From contig JANTQE010000028.1 in assembly GCA_032988195.1 (NCBI GenBank), positions 248,001 to 312,000 of the forward strand: DNA of 64,000 nt, given 5' to 3'. The position numbers were made by a program, and so were the translations under genes. This document shows positions 41,982 through 52,861 of the stretch, piece after piece (position 1 is the first letter of the stretch; each line of letters begins with the position of its first letter). The DNA is from Arachnomyces sp. PD_36. Taxonomy: Eukaryota > Ascomycota > Eurotiomycetes > Onygenales > Arachnomycetaceae. Under the pieces are notes generated by a model. It saw only the letters and a program-made list of their open reading frames with translations, made no database searches and was not told where the DNA came from.

Positions 41982-44159
41982 TTATTCCTCCGTCAGTATT
42001 CTGGTCCAGTCAAATTTCTTCCAGCGTTTTCTGAATCCTTCGACCCGTCGATCCACACCGCGAGTCCATTTCCCCTGCTTCTTGACAACGCTCGGGTCAA
42101 GATCGAGCATTCCTCCAATGACCTCCCGGGCGAAGAGATCTCCCCGAGGCCATCGATTGGCGTCCTCCACAACGTGACCAAGCCCACCATCAAGCTCGAA
42201 CCAGACATGGAAGTAAGGCATCTCCTTTACTATCATCCGGCGGAACGCCAGCTTCCCCATCCCCTGCCGCGACTTGCTGAGCGTGTCGATCAGCTTCTTG
42301 TGCTGCGTCCATTCCTCATCAGCCGCAAGGATCGCTTCTTTGAAGAATGCGGGTGACGTCTCCCCAAGGCTGTAGGGAAGTGGTACCACCTCCATGGTCG
42401 CGTGCCTCTTTCGATGAGGCTGTGCCGCGTTCTCATAGAAAATCACATCGCGGCCCTGGTCGTGATACATCCGAGTCAGGCTTTTCATGAAATTTCGGAT
42501 CTCTTCCCATTCATCGTCATCACACTCGACAAGGTTGCTTCGATGTTGGATCGGAACTAGAGTCGCGCTTCCCTCGCTCAGTTCCGGTTCCGTGGGAAGG
42601 GTCAGGTAAACCCTGGTTGCAAGCGACACTACTGGCGCCACGGGAGGCGTACCGGAATCCTCGTGGTGGCAGAGGGGGCAGTTGTCGAGGATCTTGTTCA
42701 TTTTCTGGAACTCATTGATGGCCGTGTTTTTGATATTCAATTCCGATTTCTGGACCCGCTTTGCCAGTTTCGCTGCATTGTCGTCCATGTACTCGAGATC
42801 GTTCTAGAAGAAAATCGTACATCGTTAGCTAGACTAATCTTCCTACCGGAACCCTTCCACGGGGAGAGCGGCAATACTCACGTCAAACTTCGCATCCTTC
42901 GCGATTCTCTCTGCGAATCGTTGGCCCTCGCCGGCTTGTCCCCGATTCCTCCGTTCCTCCTGCACCATATCTTCGACAGTCATATCTTCGTTCTGTTCAA
43001 CCTGACCCCGCTCCCTTCCCCGCTTGTTATCCACGGGTTTGACCTCTCCACGGTTGCCACCCGCTAACATCCGGTTATCCATGACTCCCAGAACCACCAC
43101 ATCTGATTCCTTCTTATTGGCGAAAGACGCCGCAGCCGCAGTATACTGTGCCTCCAATTCTGCCGCATCGGAGGAGCCTCTCAGTTTGGCTTTCATCATC
43201 TGAGCTTTGAGTCGATTTAGCGCAGAGGAATCAAGTGGCTTCGTCGTTTCGGGGGGAGCTTCCGTATGCATGGGTTGACCCTGGTTTCTGACTTCCTTCT
43301 GGTCGCTCTCAACATTCCGACCCTCTTCCCCTTTGTTCCTCCTCACACCTTCCTGGAGCTTTCTCTCTTGAAATAGCTCACCATTGGGCTTTTCCTTCCC
43401 AACATAATCCTGCCCGTATCTTTCCCTCCTATCCAATTCCACCTCCTCTTCCCGAACATCATCAAAAGACCGTAGATCGCCAAACCGCTCAATTGCAATT
43501 TCTTCCACTGGTTTACCGGTCTCCTCTGCCTGCCTGTAAACAGCCCGTAGTCTGGTCATGCGCCATTTCGACCCAGAGTCTCCAAACTTGTAGTCCACCT
43601 CACGATCGGCCAGCGAATCGTCCGCCACTTGTTCATCGACCGACTTCTCTTCCTCCAGATCGTGAAGGTGTCGATTCAGCTCATTGTCATGTAGCTTCAT
43701 CCCAAAATCCTGTTGTAACATGCGTGATGGCTGTTCTTGTTCTTGGTGGCTGCTGCGTCTCTGAACATAGTCGATATCTAGCGCAGATGGCGCTTCCATC
43801 CATGAGTCACGATGTAATCGTTCTGGTTCGCCCTGTATTTTCACTTCTGGGGGAGGTGAGGTCTTCTCCCTCGATTCCTTTCTCTCCTTGCTATGGTGTC
43901 GGCGTCTCTTTCGATCGGGATCGCTTCGACTGTCTTTCCCATTGTCGTTCGAGTGCCGTGAGCGCTTATGTCGATGTCGCTCCTCATCGTCATGGCGAGA
44001 GCTGCGATGCCGTCTTGGTGACGACTCGCGATGGTGGTGACTTCGGTGATGGCGATGTTTTGATCGATCTTTTGTCCGGTCTTTGTCTCTACTTCGCTCG
44101 TGTCGTTCTTCCTCCTTCTTGCTTTCCGCGAGCGATTTCTCAAAATCCTCCAATGTCAT
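41982..44159 (-). CDS. CWF19: Spliceosomal factor CWF19 (Cwf19L1/L2-like, CwfJ domains)
   Basis: Two exons, 42882-44159 and 41982-42803, with a 78-bp intron (GTGAGT...TTCTAG); 699 residues. CWF19 proteins act in late spliceosome (NTC-associated) steps. The first ~130 residues are a basic, Arg/Ser/His/Asp-rich tail (HRSHHHRESSPRRHRSS), followed by acidic DNELNRHLHDLEEEK and RRERYGQDYVGKE. The CwfJ C-terminal domains are LDNCPLCHHEDSGTPP with histidine triad-like VATRVYLTLPTEP, AHVPIQHRSNL variant LVPIQHRSNLVECDDDEW and VVPLPYSLGE-like, plus the C-terminal FHVWFELDGGLGHVVED and WKKFDWTRILTEE. Exon 1 ends in KFD and exon 2 begins NDLEYMDDNA. Divergent from GPN1. Confidence 0.92.
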
Positions 44160-44462
44160 TATGGTTCTTGCAGCTCAGTTAGAGTGTTATATTTCCCCTT
44201 CACTCTCCCGCTGCTGGTTGTTCTGAAGGTTGATTGTTGTTGTTTTGGTTGATCGTCCCCAAAGTCAAGCAGTCGCTCGCTTGGTCGGCGGGATGACGTC
44301 TAGTCTAGACTCAAATAAAATAAAAATTATCCTCAATTATCTTCAAGCACAACAAGCATCCCTCCCTCCAAGATAAACCCCTCCTCTCAACCACCAGTGC
44401 CTATATTAATAGCTACGCTCAACCGCTGAGACTTATAAGCCGTCCTCTGAAAGTTACCGACC
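44160..44462. promoter_or_regulatory. Divergent promoter between CWF19 and GPN1
   Basis: About 300 bp. Contains ATGACGTC at about 44293-44300, a CRE-like element, roughly 165 bp from the GPN1 start. Confidence 0.4.
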
Positions 44463-45772
44463 ATGGCGTCTTCTCCGGTCGCCGTTGTCTGCGTTGGCAT
44501 GGCTGGTAAGCATATTGCTCGTCTACAAGCTCTTACCCCCCGACCCAAATCGAAATGCGCAAATAGCTAACTCTAGATACCTTCTTCCTAGGCTCGGGCA
44601 AGACAACATTCATGCAGCGCATAAACTCGCACCTCCACTCAAAGCAGCAGGCTCCCTACGTCGTGAACCTCGACCCCGCCGTCTACTCGGTCCCATTCGA
44701 AAGCAACATCGATATCCGCGACTCAATCAACTACAAAGAAGTCATGAAACAATACAACCTAGGCCCCAACGGTGGAATTCTCACATCCCTCAACCTCTTC
44801 GCCACAAAAGTCGACCAAGTCATCTCCCTCCTCGAAAAGCGCACAAACCCCGACCCCGCACAGGCGGTTAGCAAGCCCATTAAACATATCCTCGTCGACA
44901 CACCGGGTCAAATCGAAGTATTCGTCTGGAGTGCATCGGGGAGCATCTTCCTAGAGACCCTCGCATCATCATTCCCTACCGTTATCGCATATGTAATCGA
45001 CACACCCCGCACCAGTTCGACGAGTACATTTATGAGCAACATGTTATACGCCTGCAGTATTCTATATAAAACCAAATTACCTATGATTCTTGTCTTTAAC
45101 AAGACGGATGTCAAGGATGCCGAATTCGCGAAAGAGTGGATGACTGACTTTGATGCATTCCAGAATGCGCTTCGCCAGGAAGAAGAGGGGGGTACATTTG
45201 GCGGCGAAGGTGGCGAGGCAGGAGGAGTTGGTGGAAGTGGATATATGGGCTCACTATTGAACAGTATGAGTTTAATGCTAGAAGAGTTCTACCGCCATCT
45301 TAGCGTCGTTGGAGTGAGCTCCATGACGGGGGATGGCGTGGACGAATTCTTCGAGGCGGTGGAGGTGAAGCGCCAGGAATTCGAACGCGACTACAAGCCT
45401 GAATTAGAAAAGAAAAGGAAAGAAAGAGCAGAGGAGAAGGAGGGGCAGAGGGATGTAGAGCTGGGGAAGCTGATGAGGGAAATGAATGTTGCGACGGGGT
45501 CATCAGACGCCGCCACACGGACGAAAAAGGAGCCGGAAACGATCTCTGATATTGAGGACGAGGATGACGAGGATGATGATGAGGATGGGAACAATGATGT
45601 CCTTGACCAGGGTGGCTTAGGCGGCGGAGGCGATTCCGCGCACGAGGATTCTAGCCTCTCACAGCGCTACCGTCAGGCCTTAGCAGAGTCAGGTTCTCAT
45701 GCTTCACAAGCATCACAAGAGGAGAGGACCGCGAGATATCTGAAATCCAGTAATATGAGTGGACGCGAATGA
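44463..45772 (+). CDS. GPN1: GPN-loop GTPase 1 (Npa3/XAB1)
   Basis: Two exons, 44463-44505 and 44592-45772, with an 86-bp intron (GTAAGC...CCTAG); 407 residues. GPN1 acts with GPN3 in the cytosolic assembly and nuclear import of RNA polymerase II. Motifs: P-loop CVGMAGSGKTTF, the Gly-Pro-Asn insertion LGPNGGILTSLNLF, DTPGQIEVFVW, and the NKTD box in LVFNKTDVKD. The C-terminus is acidic (EDEDDEDDDEDG) with a basic-acidic tail, as in Npa3. The intron sits right before the P-loop Gly-Lys. Neighbouring CWF19 is divergent. Confidence 0.96.
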
Positions 45773-47059
45773 ACATGAATACTACCTAATGCAGAGAAGA
45801 AACAAATAAAATAAAGTTGGTAATACATAATGATATTTCCTATCTCTTCTCTATCTCGGTCTCTTTTCAAATCAATCCACTGGATTGAAGCCTTCTTTGA
45901 CGTCCTTACATATCTATCATCTGCATGCCACATGGCACCGGCACAGAGAACACGCATATCACGACATGGTGACATGTACCGTTCCAGCATATCTGATTCC
46001 TTGGGGCTTGTTGGAAGGAAGGCAACTAAAAAAGGCTGACTATCAACACTAATGTCTCCCAAGGATCCCTCTTTTCGTCGGAAACGGGCAATGAGGGGGG
46101 AAAAGTGGAAATGAAAGGGAATTTGATTGCCTTTTGGGCACGCGGAGCACTATCTTCCTTTTCGTTCCGGGATGTTTGTGATCCCTTTGACAGATCCCCG
46201 AGCGTCCAGCGAATCCAAGAGCTGGAAAAGTAAGGCGAAAGGATAGACAGGGAACAAACAGAAAGGCGAAAAAGAAAAGGATACTCACCTTCACTCACTT
46301 TTTTGTTCTGCCGGTCATCGTCATAAACTGCCCTAGCTGTCCCTGTTAGCGCTGCATAACATCGCATCCGAACCCAGCCAGCTGCCAGCAAAAGCTCAAA
46401 GAACTCCCATACTAGACAAGCAAGCAACAGAAAAGAAAAAAAAAACAAACGAAAAGACAGGAAACGATAAAAAGGAAAGAAGAGCGGACATTCTTTGGAG
46501 ACCCCTAGTGGCGTTCGCGCCGGATCTTCATCCCACCAGCCAGACAGATGTCGCTTTCTTCTCATTTCTTTTGTTTGGACCTACTAGGAGGTGACAAGAT
46601 ATTGACATTTCTCATTTAGGGGGACGGATGACCATGCCATGTATGCCCGGACATACATACATGCACATCAGAAGAGAGCCAGCAGCTCGGCATGTACCAG
46701 GAGATTTGATGTACCCATATTCTGAAAGCGGGTAGATCCCGCTGCATACAAGGTGCAGATGTTTTCAAAAGTGAAGAACGAGTCATTCAGTTTGTTACCA
46801 AAGGCCTGCCGTGATAGGATTCATCTGTCCAGATGTTCAGGCCTTTCCTTTCATTGACCGGGAGAAGACAGGTTTAAATTGTCTTCCTCATGGCCTCATT
46901 TTGGCTCCCCTTTTCTCCTCAATTCTTGATCTTACACTTCCTTTCTTGAAAGGTTTCTACTCTTAAGCATTTCTCTATACTCCTCTCGCCATTTCCTTGC
47001 AGCCACTCTACCTTAGTTGAACAAAACATAGGAAACTAAAACAAAGACTCCACTTCAAC
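45773..47059. other. Intergenic region
   Basis: 1.3 kb with no supported gene. A minus-strand frame at 46026-46565 lies in a pyrimidine-rich stretch and resembles nothing. A CT-rich leader precedes ATG 47060. Confidence 0.5.
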
Positions 47060-48044
47060 ATGGTGACAGCGGTACCTACAACCACGACGAACGGTTGTGA
47101 CGTTGACGTCGCGAACGGGAGGGATCTATCCCTAAAGATCAAAGTGGAAGCCATTGCTGAATTCGATCGACTAAAGGAGCTTGTCAATGAGATACGTCGA
47201 ACACAGAAGGGGTTACCAGATTGCGAGGAATATGAGAAAATGGTGTCAGGCAAACCGTATGTACCCTCATTGTCTCCCAGGGAGTGGAGGTGAAATGAAA
47301 GATATGGAATAAGAGATAAAGAGGCTAACAATTAGTGGTAATGGCGTATTGATGGGCTCTAGTTATCGGGTTATGTGCTCACCAGAACTTCAATCAAGAA
47401 AGCTCTTGTGTCGCAAGTTTTGCTTCGAATACAGTCTCGATCGAATTCCAAACGACTCACGGATCCCCGACGCAACGATGTACCGAGCTCTCAGGGCCAC
47501 GCGTGAGGATGCTCTAAGAAGCATTCTCGGCGCGGTTGGGAGGAAGCCCGTCATTGAGCCCCCTTTCAACTTTGAGTATGGCTTCAATATCATCATGGGG
47601 GATGGTGTTTACGCAAACGTCAAGTAAGTTTATACAGATGCAAGATCGGATGGAGACAGAGTAACAAAGGAGGGGCCCGCTATCGTCCTGAAGAATTACT
47701 GACAATGCTCCTGAAGCCTGCGAATACTCGATGGAGCCCGTGTTACCGTGGGGAATCACGTTTTATTCGGACCCAATGTCACTGTATTGACCGAAACACA
47801 CGACAAAGATATCCAGTCGCGTCGCGACGGGATAGTCTTTACTCGGCCGGTGACGATAGGTGATGACTGCTGGATTGGAGCTGGAACAACTGTCCTGCCT
47901 GGTGTTACGATTGGAAAGGGTTGTACCATTGGCGCTGGGTCGCTCGTGACTAAGAACATTCCCGACTTCTCTGTCGCATATGGGGTGCCGGCCCGTGTCG
48001 CGGAGAAAGTTGCTGACCCTGATGCCCCTAAAGTTTGTGCATAA
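47060..48044 (+). CDS. Sugar O-acetyltransferase (maltose/galactoside acetyltransferase family)
   Basis: Three exons: 47060-47256, 47363-47623 and 47717-48044; 261 residues. Exon 1 ends at GKP and exon 2 begins with YRVMCSPELQSRKLL, using acceptor CTCTAG at 47362; an alternative acceptor 27 bases upstream keeps the frame and would add nine residues. The family's N-terminal maltose acetyltransferase domain is LPDCEEYEKMVSGKPY. The left-handed beta-helix hexapeptide repeats are evident in exon 3: TIGDDCWIGAGTTVLPGVTI, GKGCTIGAGSLVTKNIPDFS and AYGVPARV. Active-site histidine in VTVLTETHDKD. Acetyl-CoA-dependent transfer to a sugar hydroxyl; substrate unknown. No chaperone or sugar transporter is adjacent. 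Confidence 0.87.
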
Positions 48045-49297
48045 AAAGTTGCTTGAGAGTCCATTGATACCCCCCACTTAGTACGAAAAACATATTCCCT
48101 AGAGTCAGTATCCCTCTGTACTTCAGGTATGATTAGACGAAATCTGCAAACAAATTACCAATTTCCTTCCCCGTGTCATGTACGTCCAGGTTTTGAAAAA
48201 GGTGCAGATAATCACATCTGATCCAAGCTAGGAATTAGGAGAGAGGTGTGAATGGTATTTGAATCTGTCTCCGCAAATCGGCATGATAGGTTATCTTGTT
48301 TCCTCGTCAACCCAGGCTCATCGTGGTTATTGTGGGTAACTCGGAAGGTTTGCAGTTATCAGCCGTTGGTACTGCTGTTGTTGTCAGAAAATCCTTCGGT
48401 TTGTTGCTCCTGAGCAAGGCCACAGCACCTGCAGTTTGTCTTCAGCGTTGGCCATCGTATAATCAGGGTCCAATCACTCACAGTCGAAGGGAAGATCTAG
48501 CCCACTCCTCTGCTTTGGTTCGGGGGCATGCTCCCGTTACTGGAGAACTAAACTTGCATCTAAACTTTGTTCAAGGCCGAACGTTAGGCCAGAAAAGGAT
48601 TTCTTCCAGCGTAACAGACTGGACTCTGCAGATGATGCCCAAGTCACATCTTTAGGGCATGAGCTGGCCAGCTCAGCAGAGAAGAGTTTCAACCCACGAT
48701 GGTTTCGGGATATTCCAGTCGCTACTGGGTGATGAATATTGCGCTTTGGGCAAATCGCCCTGGGTTGTCATATGGTCGAGGACAACTCCCGCGGGGTTGT
48801 TTAGAAGATGTTGGTTCTCTTCGAAGTCGACAGTTGATTGATTGATCGGACTTGAAATTCGTGAACTGCACAAACCGCAACACAACGGAAGGAACGAAGG
48901 CCGAAGAATGCGATGATGTCATCGATTCTTCTTCGTTTTTGCAACTTCAAAAAATAAAAACAAACAAGAACGAAAAGGTTGATGATGTCATCTTTATTCT
49001 GCAGCTAAATTGAATGAAAAGGAAGCGCAAACCGTATTGTTTGTTTCTTTCTTCCAACTGACAGCTTCACCACTTACATGTACACCTCCCTCGCTTCGCT
49101 ATCTACTCCGAGTTGTTGAAATTTGTGCTGCAATCTTTCGAGCCAGCATGGACGTATGGTTTCCCTTCAGCTCACTGGTTAATTGGCTCTAAACGTAACC
49201 TCTTTAGGTCTTCTATCTATATACGTATAGTACTGCAACATGGTTTGCAATCCAAGGCGCTGCTTTGGTCATATCTCCAAAGATTATCTTGACGATG
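48045..49297. other. Intergenic region with repeated GATGATGTCATC
   Basis: 1.25 kb without a gene. It carries two identical 12-mers, GATGATGTCATC, at 48912-48923 and 48981-48992. Frames 48296-48655 and 48659-48841 are not supported. Confidence 0.5.
48912..48992. promoter_or_regulatory. Two copies of GATGATGTCATC upstream of a membrane protein gene
   Basis: Each is an inverted repeat GATGA-N2-TCATC; copies start 69 bp apart, about 300 bp before the proposed ATG at 49298. Resembles an ATF/CREB-like half-site arrangement but is not the standard CRE. Confidence 0.4.
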
Positions 49298-49815
49298 ATG
49301 GTGGATGAAGCGAGGCATTCCACTGGTAGACCCCTCCTTCCTGGGAGTGTGAGCTTTTGTGAAGAAGTCGTCCGGAGCTCTTGCTAATTTCTTTTCTTTC
49401 ACCCCTAGACCTCGAAGTATACTTCTCACGGTGTTTCGGCTTAGCTCTCCTAACATTGGCTGCAACAACCATCCTCTTAACGGGGTCGATTCCCCTCAAT
49501 GCAACGGTATCGGCTCCAGTCACGACCGACGAGGAAGACCCTAAGGCACCATACGCTGTGCCCACCTTAATGCTTACGTCGATCCTCCACGCTACAAGTG
49601 CATTTTACAACTACACGTGGTTCACCTTCAACGGACTGGCTTCATTTGGCATGGCAGTGTTCGGATCCGCCGGTCTGGCAGCAATCGGCCTTTGGTGTCT
49701 CCTCTTTGCGAGTAGCCATGGAAGAATCAGTCGGACTACCGGGGCAGATAAAAGAACGACTGGGTATCCGTTTAAAAACCTTGAAGCGGAGAAGAAGAAA
49801 AAGAAGAGTGGTTAA
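49298..49815 (+). CDS. Small integral membrane protein, unknown
   Basis: Best model: exons 49298-49325 and 49409-49815, intron 49326-49408 (GTAGAC...CCCTAG), 144 residues. The exon 2 part is solid: acceptor TTTCACCCCTAG, then EVYFSRCFGLALLTLAATTI, LLTGSIPLN as the first segment, LTSILHATSAFYNYTWF as second and MAVFGSAGLAAIGLWCLLFA as third membrane helix, followed by the lysine tail EKKKKKSG (ER-type). The first exon (MVDEARHST) is weaker because it has a non-consensus donor; other upstream exons are possible, and homologues may have a further helix there. The family is a fungal-specific membrane protein without assigned role that I cannot name. Confidence 0.6.
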
Positions 49816-50212
49816 GAGGGGAATGCGAAGTGAACCCTACGGCTCTCTTGCTTTTCCTCATATCCTGAGTAAATTCAGCGAGGTAAAACACGCTCGCGAA
49901 CAGCGCGGGATAAGTATCTTTTCGGTAGCGATTTCTCGAGAGCCCTCAATTCTTGCCTGTATGCTAGTTGCAAAATATCAAAGGGAAATGTTCAAAAATT
50001 ATCGTGTTACTCTGGTAAGGCTGAGCCTCAACCAATCAAACATCAAGAACGTAAGGTGGGAGGTCAATTTACGCTTAAATTTCCCCACGTCGCTGCTTTT
50101 CGCGACTTCAAATCTCACGCCGCTTCAACGGTCCCTTCATCGCCCATCCCTATCGTCCATTAAAAGCAGCCTACTATCGGAAATTCCGACAATCGCATGG
50201 GTCCTCAACATA
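49816..50212. other. Intergenic between membrane protein gene and the zinc-binding gene
   Basis: Nearly 400 bp. The downstream frame is open through this region (no stop from 49598 on), so an upstream start for the next gene cannot be excluded (M codons before the chosen start). Confidence 0.5.
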
Positions 50213-51489
50213 ATGGATGGCTCGGATATCCAGCGTCTGCCCACCACTCTGCAGAACCTGCAGCCCTCCTCGCTCCAAACCCTTCCACCTGATGGCTCCC
50301 AGCTTGCGCCAGAATTCGACCCCCATAGCCCTCAAGCTCTGCAGCCATTCGCAACAGCTATTGGGGGGATCCAGGAGAACCAACTTACGTCTGCGAATGC
50401 GTTTGTGAGACCACCACAGCATGGAGACGAATTGGATAAACAGGTCGGTCAATCGGTTCTCCAACCACAGCAGCCGGCCAATGGGCAATATGATGCTATC
50501 CATCATCTACAACAGCCATTAGAGCAGGACTCGGCAGTTCCACAGCAGAATGAGGCTGGTCTGGGAAACAGCCATTTTGGTGGGTTAAAGCTCATCTCGG
50601 AGCCACCTAATCTTGAGTCTTGGAGGGAGAAGCTTTTTAATGTGGATGCAATGATTACCTTGACGGAGGAAGAGTAAGTTCCGCATCGCTGAAATTCCCA
50701 TGCTACATCCCCTCACATTCAAGCCAACTAACTCTGTGCCCGCGCTTCATGTAGATTCCAAACCTACTTCCCACACGTCGACAACGTCTACTCCCACCGT
50801 TCCACCCAAAGATACAAGCGCAAACCATTCGTCTCACACTACTGGGACTGCCGATTGAAGGGACGGCCACCCGGCACCCCAAAATCCGACGACCCAAACA
50901 AAAAGAAGCGCAAACGAGTCGCACGACAGAGGGACCTTTGCGACGTCAAGATAAAGATCACAGAATACTTTCCCGGGTCCGCCTTCGTTGAGCAGGAGCT
51001 ACCTCGTGTGAACGGGTATTTCACCCAGTCCCAGATAGGGAACGGGGTTATTAGCGGGGAGAACCAGCAGTTCGGGATCCTTGCGCCGAGTAATGCTGTC
51101 CCTGAGGGGCATCCGGGTGCTGCGGGACAGAGGTATTATACTATACAAAGGGTTAATGGGAATGGTGCCAATGGAAAATCCGACGGGATCGGGGGACCGC
51201 ATAAGCACACTTTGGAAGAAAGTGATCGGGTGAAGAAGAATAGTGTCCAGAGACATTTCATTAAAGAAGAGAAGGAAAGGAAAAAGTCCATGGTGAGTTA
51301 TTCTATATTTCTCTATTCCTTTTTGCCCCCTTTGTTGTTGAACCTCTATCGCCGTTGTCCAAGTATGGGTGTCGATACATCTTGGCAAGCGATAAGGGCA
51401 GCAAGACGTTTAGACGTTTCGGTCACGTCATTGCCAAAATAACGCTGGAATCCCTGCAATTCTTACTGGATCCCCTCTCTCTCTTGTGA
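50213..51489 (+). CDS. Putative DNA-binding protein with a C-C-HxH zinc motif (FAR1/WRKY-GCM-like), unknown
   Basis: Three exons, 50213-50673, 50755-51292 and 51364-51489; 374 residues. Residues 1-150 are Gln/Pro/Leu-rich and disordered. The conserved core starts with EFQTYFPHVDNVYSHRST and contains YWDCRLKGRPPGTPK with C186, then LCDVKIKITEYFPG with C216, RYYTIQRVNG and GGPHKHT with H303 and H305, giving the order C-C-HxH of FAR1/FRS (WRKY-GCM1) fold zinc domains, with a lysine-rich insert between the first Cys pair. This assignment is inference from motif order. After RHFIKEEKERKKSM the donor GTGAGT at 51293 gives the listed third exon (YGCRYILASDKGSK...). Alternatively exon 2 splices into the GST gene downstream; all candidate acceptors there are in phase. 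Confidence 0.6.
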
Positions 51490-51593
51490 ACGCTCGATCG
51501 GTTTATCTACCAGATACCGAGAAATAAATAGCATCTCGTCCTCCTCTTCTTGAGATGCAAAAACCCAATCTCATGATCGATCATTGAACCAAG

Positions 51594-52680
51594 ATGTCTG
51601 ACCAAACGAAGACCCAACAGAAAACCTACCACAAGAGAGCCACAGGCTCGGCAGCCGTCACAGCAAAGAAGCATGCGAAGGAGTCTGACCTGAAGCTCTA
51701 CGGGAGTTGTTTCTGGTAAGTTTTCTCCCCTCCGTTAAGAATATAGCCCCTCAGTATCCAACCACGCATCCCCAACCCCAACCAACAAAGAGGTTGATAG
51801 ACACTCATGGTTTCTATAGCCCGTTCGTGCAACGAGTTTGGATAGCATTGGAAGCCAAAGATATTCCATATCAGTATATCGAGGTGGACCCGTATAAGAA
51901 GCCGGAATCGTTACTCGAAGTAAATCCTCGAGGCCTTGTTCCCGCTCTCCGACATGGGAATTGGTGCTGCTATGAAAGCACAGTGTTGCTGGAATATGTA
52001 GGATCCCCCGATTTGCTATTGGTAGGGACTTTGATACTGACTCGGATGTTCCCTCTATAGCTTGAAGATCTAGACGCCGGAACTCCTCTCCTCCCGCCCG
52101 GCGACCCACAGCTACGCGCCCACTGTCGATTATGGGCAGATCATGTTCGTGACATCCCCTTCTTTCCTATTTTCCTCCACTAATTCCCTCTTCTGTTCAG
52201 ATAAACCGCCACATCGTCCCCGGCTTCTACCGAGTTCTCCAAGCCCAAGACCCCGAAAAGCAGCTCTCGGGCGCGGAGGAGCTGAAAGAAGATATAAGTA
52301 AACTAGTCAACGCTTCTCACGTCCACGGCCCATATTTCCTCGGCCGTGGCCTCTCATTTGTCGACATCCAACTCGCACCCTGGCTTCTTCGGCTCAGCCG
52401 AGTCTTGAAACCATACCGGGGATGGCCTGACCCTGAAGTCGGGAGCCGTTGGGAGGCGTGGGTTAATGCCGTAGAGAATGATGAGCATGTCTTGGCGACT
52501 ACAAGCTCTGAGGACTTGTACTTGGATAGTTATGAGAGATACGCAGGTGAGTTAAAAGCTATCACCACCGTGGTTCCCTTTCCCAGTGACTGGGCTCATT
52601 TTCTGACTTCCGTTATAGAAAATCGTCCTAATACCTCGCAGCTTGCAGCTGCTATTAATGCCGGGCGTGGACTGCCCTAA
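51594..52680 (+). CDS. Glutathione S-transferase, omega-like
   Basis: Five exons: 51594-51715, 51820-51997, 52061-52144, 52201-52546 and 52619-52680; 263 residues if started at ATG 51594. Thioredoxin-like N-domain: LKLYGSCFCPFVQRVWIALE (CPF active-site motif, Cys used by omega GSTs), YIEVDPYKKPESLLEVNPRG and LVPALRHGNWCCYESTVLLEYLEDLD. C-terminal helical domain: ADHINRHIVPGFYRVLQ and GRGLSFVDIQLAPWLLRLSR. The third intron has a GTTCGT donor, weaker than usual, but phase and homology fit. The first 32 residues (SDQTKTQQKTYHKRATG...KHAKESD) are a Lys-rich extension unusual for a GST and compatible with being the continuation of the preceding gene. Confidence 0.85.
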
Positions 52681-52861
52681 TCGTCGCGTGTGTACTGTAT
52701 AAGTTTTGATATCTCGAGCATTTCCGGGGCATCGTTTTCGATAATGAAGTTGCTTATTATTGTGGAAATCCTTTATGCGACTGGCGTTTTTCCGGCTATT
52801 AACGGAGAAGTCTTTGGGCGGGCCGTAAGTGCTCCCAACCCTTGACAGCTCCCAATCGAAA

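Noticed and set aside
25709..44159. SF3A2, U1-zinc-finger protein and CWF19 as a splicing gene cluster
   Set aside because: They are separated by unrelated genes and face different directions; no evidence for co-regulation in sequence.
46026..46565. 179-codon minus-strand frame with hydrophobic stretches
   Set aside because: Lies in a pyrimidine-rich region, codons dominated by F/L/S, no motif and no splice partner.
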